The notes beneath the pieces are model-generated. The model was not told the DNA's origin. It ran no database searches and was given only the letters and a program-made list of their open reading frames with translations. The position numbers and the translations under genes are program-made. DNA of 56,805 nt from Spirochaetales bacterium. Its GTDB lineage: Bacteria; Spirochaetota; Spirochaetia; SZUA-6; JAFGRV01. Location: NCBI GenBank assembly GCA_016930085.1, contig JAFGHO010000013.1, positions 1 to 56,805 of the forward strand, given 5' to 3'. Below are positions 51,347-56,805 of this stretch, piece by piece. The first letter of the stretch is position 1, and every line of letters begins with the position of its first letter.

Positions 51347-52474
51347 ATGATGAGCATGATCGATATGCTTTCTTCGATAAATATCCTTCTCGCCCTTCTC
51401 CTCATGATCGCCGGATTTTTTCTTTTCTTCAGGTTCAGCGCCGTTACTCGTCATGAATCCACCCTCCACGCGCAAGCCATGGTTTCCGTGATCATTCCCG
51501 TTCGAAACGAAGCACATCGGATTCTGCCGCTGCTTCAGTCATTGAAACGGCAATCGTACCTGAATTTCGAGATCATCGTTGTCGATGATGATTCCTCGGA
51601 CGGTACGGCATCCGTCGCCGACCGGTTCGGCACCACCCTTATACGGATACCGGAAAAACCGGACGGCTGGATAGGGAAAACTCACGCCTGCTGGAAAGGC
51701 GCGCAGGCGGCTTCCGGTGACTACCTCCTTTTCCTCGACGCTGATGTCCGTCTCTCACCCGCGGCACTCGAAATCCTCCTTCACACAATAGAAAAACAAC
51801 CGGGAATCGTATCGGTCCAGCCATATCACTCCGTAAGCCGATGGTACGAACATTTTTCGCTTTTTCCGAATCTTGTGGTCCTTGCCGGCGTCGACGCCTT
51901 CAATATTATGTCAAAACGGGGAAAAACGGCCGGTTTGTTCGGTCCGTGTATCCTCGTCGACAGGAATGATTATATGGAATCCGGCGGCCATAAAGCGATA
52001 AAAAACGAACTCGTCGACGATATGGCCATGGGAAGGCTTTTTCAGGAAAAGGGATTTCAGATTTTTTGTTTCGGCGGCGGCCCCCATATTACCTATGCAA
52101 TGTATCCGGAAGGGATCGCGTCACTTGTCGGCGGTTGGACGAAAAACCTCTCGAAAGCCTCAGAAATGTCGGGGAAGGCCTCGATTGTGATGCTGGCCGC
52201 ATGGATTACGGGAATAATGAGCAGTTTTTCGTTTCCCGTATTAATCGCATTCGGGTGCTCTCCTTTTTTTACCGCTTTTTTTATTGTGATATTTTCGCTC
52301 TATGGATTACAGATATTCGGAATGTCCCGGAAAGCTGGCAATTTCCATCCCATCTGTTCATTCGTCTATCCCGTATATATACTTTTTTTTCTCTTTCTCT
52401 TTTTCCGTTCAATATATGTCTCGAAAGTAAAAAAAGAAGTTGTCTGGAAAAACCGCACGATAAGACTTTCGTGA
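51347..52474 (+). CDS. Family 2 glycosyltransferase, CrtQ/CruC-like carotenoid glycosyltransferase candidate
   Basis: 375 residues from ATG 51347. An N-terminal helix (INILLALLLMIAGFFLFF) is followed by the GT-A domain: MVSVIIPVRNEAHRILPLLQ, FEIIVVDDDSSDGTA, GWIGKTHACWKGAQAASGDY, LLFLDADVRLSP (DxD motif) and later GGHKAIKNELVDDMAMGRLF. Two or three C-terminal membrane helices follow. The GWxGKxxAC block is typical of CrtQ-like carotenoid transferases. It probably attaches a sugar to a hydroxyl or carboxyl of the carotenoid. An upstream ATG at 51293 would cross the promoter, so the start at 51347 is preferred. No Shine-Dalgarno sequence is present. Confidence 0.85.
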   Translation: MMSMIDMLSSINILLALLLMIAGFFLFFRFSAVTRHESTLHAQAMVSVIIPVRNEAHRILPLLQSLKRQSYLNFEIIVVDDDSSDGTASVADRFGTTLIRIPEKPDGWIGKTHACWKGAQAASGDYLLFLDADVRLSPAALEILLHTIEKQPGIVSVQPYHSVSRWYEHFSLFPNLVVLAGVDAFNIMSKRGKTAGLFGPCILVDRNDYMESGGHKAIKNELVDDMAMGRLFQEKGFQIFCFGGGPHITYAMYPEGIASLVGGWTKNLSKASEMSGKASIVMLAAWITGIMSSFSFPVLIAFGCSPFFTAFFIVIFSLYGLQIFGMSRKAGNFHPICSFVYPVYILFFLFLFFRSIYVSKVKKEVVWKNRTIRLS

Positions 52475-52533
52475 TACCCGGTGGACAATACATTCCATTT
52501 TTGATACAGATAATCAAGTGAAAGGATCTTTCG

Positions 52534-54120
52534 ATGGATAACGAAGAAAAGATTGATGTACTGGTCACCGGTGCCGGTCCTGCGGGATTGAGCAGCGCGT
52601 TGCGGCTTAAGCGGCATTACGATCGTGAAGGAATACAAAAAAACATACTGGTCATTGACAGTGCGAAATCGGCCGGCTATCATTCGCTTTCGGGCGGGCT
52701 TGTTAAGCAAGGGTTTTTAACCGCTCTCTCGGACAATCTGCCTCAATCGATCGGTGCGGAACAGGTACGGCACGATTCCCTCGCGTTCCTCTCACCATGC
52801 GGTAAAACGGCCCTCCCGGCCGCTTTGCTTCCACCTGAGCAGCGGCATTTCGGCGATGTCATCCTCTCTATTTCACGACTCTGCAAATCACTCGCCGCGC
52901 TTTGTGAAAAAGAAGGCATCGACGTTCTTTACGGTGTAACAGCGGGCGATCTTATTGTCGAGCGGGGAAAGGTGCACGGGATCGTTATCCCGGAACAGGG
53001 AATCAATAAAGACGGAACGAAAAAGTACGGCTTCAAACCCTCAGAAAAACTTTATGCCGATGTCACCCTGATCGCGGATGGAAGCCTCGGAACCCTCTCC
53101 TCCCGGCTCAAAGAACGATTCGGTCTCCTCCCCCATGCCCACCAGCAGACCTATTCAATCGGGATAAAAAAGCTCTTCAGGACAAACGGGCCGAATCCTT
53201 TCGGTGCCGGGCGGGTTATTCACACACTCGGCTACCCATTGCCGCCCGATGTCTTTGGCGGCGGCTTTCTCTACAGTGCCGACGGGAAGGCTATCTCGGC
53301 CGGTCTCGTGGTCAGCCTCGGCTGGAAATACCGGGATCTCGATCCGCAGGAGGAGTTCGAACGTTTTTTACGCCATCCGGCGATCGAAGGGTACCTCCTC
53401 AATACCGAACTCGCGGAAGCGGGCGCGAAAACGGTCCCTTGCGGAGGATACGGCGCGCTTACCGCCCCGGGCGTTCCGGGGGCCTTGCTGCTCGGTGACG
53501 CTGCCGGTTTTGTGAACACCTCCATTATCAAAGGGCTGCATTGCGCGATCGCATCCGGTTTTGCCGCCGCGGACTCGGTTTTTCAGGTGGAGGCCGGATA
53601 TAATACGGACATCGTCCGCAGCTATGAAAGGGAGTTGTATAAAAAAGGCGTTCTCCCCGAACTTTTCCGGGCACGGAATTTCAGGCAGCTTTTTACCACC
53701 CCCCTCGGTTTGTATGCCGGTCTGCCGCTTACCTTTCTGATGCGGGCGATCCCCGGTATATTACCCATGAAACGCGACGCGGTAAAAACAAGGGCTTTAC
53801 GGAGAAAACTCCGATTCGGGAAAACACACAAGGCGGACAAGGACCTCTTCGTCCATTATTCCGGCACAATCCATGATGAAACATCCATCTCACATATCAA
53901 CATTAAGGACGCCGGCCAATGCATTGTCTGCGGTATCCGGGAAAAGAACCCATGTGTTTCGTTCTGCCCGGGCGGTGTGTATTCTTTGATCGACGGCGGC
54001 CTCCATGTGCAATCCGTCAATTGCATTCACGACAAGGCGTGCAAGGTCAAATGCCCCTATGATAATATCGAATGGAATGAACCGGAAGGCGGATACGGAC
54101 CGTCATACAGGGAGATGTAA
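52534..54120 (+). CDS. ETF-quinone oxidoreductase-like FAD/[4Fe-4S] protein
   Basis: 528 residues, with AAAGGA before the ATG. The FAD-binding N-terminus is VLVTGAGPAGLSSALRLKRH, with HSLSGGLV and later LLLGDAAGFVNTSIIKGLHC. The C-terminus is the ETF-QO ferredoxin domain: CIVCGIREKNPC, SFCPGGVYSL, NCIHDKACKVKCPYDNIEW and PEGGYGPSY. The four Cys around 480-510 can hold a [4Fe-4S] cluster. The classical role is passing electrons from ETF to quinone. Placed between glycosyltransferase and phytoene synthase genes, it may instead carry electrons for a carotenoid redox step. No ETF genes are seen here. Length is close to that of known ETF-QO. Confidence 0.85.
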   Translation: MDNEEKIDVLVTGAGPAGLSSALRLKRHYDREGIQKNILVIDSAKSAGYHSLSGGLVKQGFLTALSDNLPQSIGAEQVRHDSLAFLSPCGKTALPAALLPPEQRHFGDVILSISRLCKSLAALCEKEGIDVLYGVTAGDLIVERGKVHGIVIPEQGINKDGTKKYGFKPSEKLYADVTLIADGSLGTLSSRLKERFGLLPHAHQQTYSIGIKKLFRTNGPNPFGAGRVIHTLGYPLPPDVFGGGFLYSADGKAISAGLVVSLGWKYRDLDPQEEFERFLRHPAIEGYLLNTELAEAGAKTVPCGGYGALTAPGVPGALLLGDAAGFVNTSIIKGLHCAIASGFAAADSVFQVEAGYNTDIVRSYERELYKKGVLPELFRARNFRQLFTTPLGLYAGLPLTFLMRAIPGILPMKRDAVKTRALRRKLRFGKTHKADKDLFVHYSGTIHDETSISHINIKDAGQCIVCGIREKNPCVSFCPGGVYSLIDGGLHVQSVNCIHDKACKVKCPYDNIEWNEPEGGYGPSYREM

Positions 54121-54175
54121 GCAGGTATGCGACTCAGCGTCACAGGAAACCTGAACAAGCCAGGAGGCATCTAAT

Positions 54176-55000
54176 ATGGCGATCACAACCATTCATTACA
54201 AGACATTTAAAAGGGGTAGCAAGACCTATTTCAATTCGAGTCTTTTCTTTCCCCCAGCAGTCAGGGAAGATGTCTTCATTCTTTACGGATTCGTTCGCAT
54301 TGCCGATGATTTCGTCGACAATATCCCCCAGGACTCGGATGGTTTTTCCCGCTTCAAGGATCAGTATTATCAATGCCTCAAGGGCAGGAAAAGCGGTGAG
54401 ATCATCATTGATGATTTTGTCGAACTCATGAAGAGAAAGGCTTTCGATCCCTCATGGATCGACGCCTTTTTGCAGTCGATGGAATGGGACCTGACAAAAT
54501 CCGTTTACACAACCCTCGAGGAAACCCTTTTATATATTTACGGATCCGCCGAAGTAATCGGTCTGTTCATGTCCCGGATACTCGACCTTCCCGAAAAGGC
54601 TTTTCATGCGGCGCGAATGCAGGGCAGGGCGATGCAGTACATCAACTTCATCCGTGATATTGCGGAAGACAATGCCCTCGGCCGCAGGTACCTTCCCCTT
54701 GAAGATTCAGGCCTTTCATCCCTGAACGAAAATCATGTCCGAGCGCATACCTCCCGGTTCATCGCTTTTCACCGAAAACAGATCGACAGGTACGAAAGCT
54801 GGCAAAAGGAAGCGGAAAAAGGATACCGCTACATTCCGCGCCGTTACCTGATCCCGATCAAGACCGCAGCCGATATGTACCTCTGGTCCGCAGATAAAAT
54901 AAGAAAAGATCCTTTGATTGTCTATAAAAAAAAGGTCAAACCTCCAAAATGGAGAATACTGCTGCAATTACTGAAGAATATGGTGGAACAACCGGGATGA
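54176..55000 (+). CDS. crtB: Phytoene synthase (CrtB)
   Basis: 274 residues; AGGAGG before the ATG. It joins two GGPP molecules to phytoene. The two Asp-rich motifs are visible: DDFVD at 44-48 (RIADDFVDNI) and DIAED at 161-165 (INFIRDIAEDNALGRRYLP). The active-site Tyr/Arg context QYINFIRD is conserved. Length is slightly short for the family but complete. The stop overlaps the ATG of the next gene (ATGA), so crtB and cruF are translationally coupled. It gets its substrate from the GGPP synthase two genes downstream. Confidence 0.95.
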   Translation: MAITTIHYKTFKRGSKTYFNSSLFFPPAVREDVFILYGFVRIADDFVDNIPQDSDGFSRFKDQYYQCLKGRKSGEIIIDDFVELMKRKAFDPSWIDAFLQSMEWDLTKSVYTTLEETLLYIYGSAEVIGLFMSRILDLPEKAFHAARMQGRAMQYINFIRDIAEDNALGRRYLPLEDSGLSSLNENHVRAHTSRFIAFHRKQIDRYESWQKEAEKGYRYIPRRYLIPIKTAADMYLWSADKIRKDPLIVYKKKVKPPKWRILLQLLKNMVEQPG

Positions 55001-55686
55001 AGAGGGAGATCGGGATTCTTTTTATTCGATACAAGTCACTCATTGAAAGAAATATTGCGATATCTTTCGCGGTCGGTTTCCTCCTGCATATCATTCCGTT
55101 TACCAGACCGTTCGCGCTTTTCGTCACCCCCTTTTTTCTCCTGATTGCCGGATTGTTTGTGCTATTCTCCGTTTCATTTCCCCCGGACAGATATCTCTTT
55201 GTGTGGTACGCCGTTGTTTTTCTTCTGACATTTTTCATCGAGGTAATCGGCGTTAATACGGGCCTTGTTTTCGGGTCATATGCCTACGGCCCGGTCCTCG
55301 GACCCGCTATCTTCGGTGTACCCCCCTTAATCGGTCTCAACTGGACCATCATTATTTTGGGAACAACAATCTTTTTTGCACATAAAATCAACAATATCTT
55401 TCTATCTGCACTCCTCACCGCCTCTGCCTGTCTTGTGTTCGATATAATTCTCGAACCGGTGGCAATGCATTTCAATTACTGGCGGTGGGCGGGAGGGACG
55501 ATTCCCTTTCAGAATTACCTCGCATGGTTTTTGATTTCATTGTGCGCCTCGATTTCCCTGCTGGCCGGGAAAAAGAAATACGGAAATTTTCTTCCCGCAT
55601 TCTATGTGTTCATACAGGCCGCCTTTTTCTTTTCTCTCCTTGTTTTCATCTTTATCGCGGAGTGGTCTCATGAAATATTTCTTTAG
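54997..55686 (+). CDS. cruF: Carotenoid 1',2'-hydratase, CruF type
   Basis: 229 residues from ATG 54997. An integral membrane protein of about seven helices (SFAVGFLLHIIPFTRPFALF, FLLIAGLFVLFSVSF, FVWYAVVFLLTFFIEVIGVN and others). The family signature FFIEVIGVNTGLVFGSYAYG, followed by LGPAIFGVPPLIGLNW, is clear, as is FDIILEPVAMHFNYWRW. CruF adds water across the 1',2' double bond of an acyclic carotenoid end. This gives a tertiary hydroxyl, a possible anchor for the sugar added by the GT2 enzyme. It overlaps crtB by 4 bp and the GGPP synthase gene by 17 bp. Confidence 0.9.
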   Translation: MKREIGILFIRYKSLIERNIAISFAVGFLLHIIPFTRPFALFVTPFFLLIAGLFVLFSVSFPPDRYLFVWYAVVFLLTFFIEVIGVNTGLVFGSYAYGPVLGPAIFGVPPLIGLNWTIIILGTTIFFAHKINNIFLSALLTASACLVFDIILEPVAMHFNYWRWAGGTIPFQNYLAWFLISLCASISLLAGKKKYGNFLPAFYVFIQAAFFFSLLVFIFIAEWSHEIFL

Positions 55687-56743
55687 TGAACAGAAAGAGA
55701 AAATATCTCGTTTCCTGAAATCCTTTCTCGATCAAAGCAGGAAGCGTCTTGCGTTATTGCATCTCGACGGCATCGATGTCCTTTCCCGGATCTATGAGTT
55801 TTCGAGGCTGGGTAAAATGATACGGGGCGGACTGGTCAGTCTTTCCTGTATGATGTTCAAGACTGATATCAGCCCCGCCTTGGAGGAAGAGATCGTCAAA
55901 ATCGGTGCCGCTTTAGAGCTTCTCCAGTCATCCCTCCTCATTCATGACGACATTATGGACAGGGACATGAAACGAAGAGGGAAACCCTCCTTTCACTATA
56001 TCTATTATGAAGAGGCGGGACGGAAGTCGCTTCGCGATCCGTATCACATCGGTGAAGCCCTTGGTATTTGCGGCGGCGACATTTCCTTTTTTCTCGCGTT
56101 CGACCTGCTCAACTCCCTCCGAATCGATCGCGAGGCAGGAAAAGAAATCCTAAGACTCTGCAGCCGTGAAATGTTTTATGTCGGAGTGGCTCAAATGCTC
56201 GATGTCGCATGGGGTGCCGAAGAATCGATGATCGATGAAGATTCGATCCTCAATCTCTACGTTTACAAAACGGGCAGATATACCTATACCCTCCCCCTGA
56301 AAATCGGGGCGATACTCGGGCGCGTCGGTGAGGGGGATCTCGAAGTCATCGCTGAAATAGGGGAACTCATGGGAACCGTCTTCCAGATCGTCGACGACGA
56401 TATCGGTCTTTTCGGAAACGAGGATGCGGTAGGGAAATCGATCGGTTCGGACCTCAAGGAGGGGAAAAAGACCCTGTATCTCTGCAAGGCATACAACAAA
56501 GCGGGAGAAAAAGAGAGAAAACGGATCATGTCCTGTATCGGGCGGGACGATATCGGGAAAGAGGACATCGAATATATCAGGAAGCTTGTGACCGGACTCG
56601 GGATTCGCGACGAACTCAGCCGGATGATCGATTCCATGACGGAAAAGGTTTCCGCACTCCTCGAATCGCTTCCGGTCGCATCAGTTGCGGCGGGAAAGCT
56701 CTTCAGGGAGTTTATCGATTATAACGCGCACCGTTCAATATAG
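55670..56743 (+). CDS. Geranylgeranyl diphosphate synthase (polyprenyl synthetase)
   Basis: 357 residues from ATG 55670, with GGAG 7 nt upstream; a longer frame to 55604 lacks such a site. First Asp-rich motif DDIMD at 93-97 (LLIHDDIMDRD), second DDDIG at 242-246 (FQIVDDDIGLFG), then GKSIGSDLKEGKKT. The residues before the first motif (SSLLIH, no bulky aromatic at the -4/-5 positions) fit chain lengths of C20 or longer. It makes the GGPP used by CrtB. The stop codon TAG lies in the first bases of the 23-bp tandem repeat. Confidence 0.9.
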   Translation: MKYFFSEQKEKISRFLKSFLDQSRKRLALLHLDGIDVLSRIYEFSRLGKMIRGGLVSLSCMMFKTDISPALEEEIVKIGAALELLQSSLLIHDDIMDRDMKRRGKPSFHYIYYEEAGRKSLRDPYHIGEALGICGGDISFFLAFDLLNSLRIDREAGKEILRLCSREMFYVGVAQMLDVAWGAEESMIDEDSILNLYVYKTGRYTYTLPLKIGAILGRVGEGDLEVIAEIGELMGTVFQIVDDDIGLFGNEDAVGKSIGSDLKEGKKTLYLCKAYNKAGEKERKRIMSCIGRDDIGKEDIEYIRKLVTGLGIRDELSRMIDSMTEKVSALLESLPVASVAAGKLFREFIDYNAHRSI

Positions 56744-56805
56744 CGGCCGCATCTTATTCCATACTGCGGCCGCATATCATTCCATACTGCGGCCGCATAT
56801 CATTC
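56742..56805. repeat. 23-bp tandem repeat with palindromic GCGGCCGC core
   Basis: The palindrome GCGGCCGC occurs at 56743-56750, 56766-56773 and 56789-56796, exactly 23 bp apart. The 15 bp between cores (ATATCATTCCATACT type) are conserved apart from two changes in the first unit. The array runs off the end of the window, so its full size is unknown. It touches the GGPP synthase stop codon. Confidence 0.9.

Noticed and set aside
56742..56805. CRISPR array at the right end
   Set aside because: The spacing is a fixed 23 bp and the sequence between cores is itself repeated, so there are no variable spacers. No cas gene is nearby.

Overview
The window looks like chromosomal DNA of a free-living, polysaccharide-degrading, probably carotenoid-pigmented Gram-negative bacterium. 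A spirochaete (Spirochaetota) is my best guess. It rests on secreted enzymes with Pro/Thr linkers and dockerins of the DIVDALLVAQYYVGL type, TPR and CsgG-like envelope proteins, the MEP isoprenoid genes ispG and ispH, and a CrtI/CrtB/CruF carotenoid set. No rRNA or other taxonomic marker is present, so this is inference.

Layout. (1) 1-6.7 kb: the end of a cohesin-bearing secreted protein, an ispG-TPR operon, a GH5_1 endoglucanase with dockerin, a small DOMON protein and a GH10 xylanase lipoprotein. (2) 6.8-11.3 kb: a lipoprotein homologous to the pore-forming core of cholesterol-dependent cytolysins (CDC), divergent from an ECF sigma factor that overlaps a membrane FecR/beta-propeller protein. 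(3) 11.4-21.7 kb: small lipoproteins, a FecR lipoprotein, a YdeI-like protein, a giant pseudokinase/AAA/GAF/PP2C gene broken by one TAG, and a GH39 xylosidase flanked by two decayed copies of a GH114-like sequence. (4) 21.8-31.0 kb: a double-glycine peptide export system (HlyD protein, C39 peptidase-ABC transporter, three precursor genes) divergent from a hybrid histidine kinase and an NtrC-type regulator. A sigma-54 promoter motif lies upstream of the precursors. (5) 31.1-31.9 kb: remnants of a CE6-like esterase and an EAL protein. (6) 32.0-36.5 kb: a second, diverged copy of the CDC-like/ECF/FecR-propeller module. (7) 36.5-45.7 kb: two paralogous pairs of CsgG/TolB-like envelope proteins bracketing a GH11 xylanase (GH11-CBM60-cohesin-dockerin) and a GH30 enzyme with dockerin. 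(8) 45.7-56.8 kb: ispH and the carotenoid cluster (two CrtI-type desaturases, PlsC acyltransferase, GT2, ETF-QO-like flavoprotein, CrtB, CruF, GGPP synthase), ending in a 23-bp tandem repeat.

How the parts may work together. The hydrolases form a xylan/cellulose set in which three dockerins and two cohesin-like domains point to a cellulosome-like assembly. IspG and IspH feed GGPP synthase, CrtB and the desaturases. CruF, the glycosyltransferase and the acyltransferase would then give a 1'-hydroxylated, glycosylated and acylated carotenoid. The peptide system looks like a sigma-54-controlled, sensor-regulated bacteriocin or signal-peptide locus.

The most novel element is the duplicated CDC-like lipoprotein / ECF sigma / FecR-propeller module, which reads as a regulated cell-surface pore-forming system. 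A second theme is the number of genes whose best sigma-70 promoter ends 5-10 nt before the start codon with no Shine-Dalgarno sequence, suggesting frequent leaderless or near-leaderless mRNAs.
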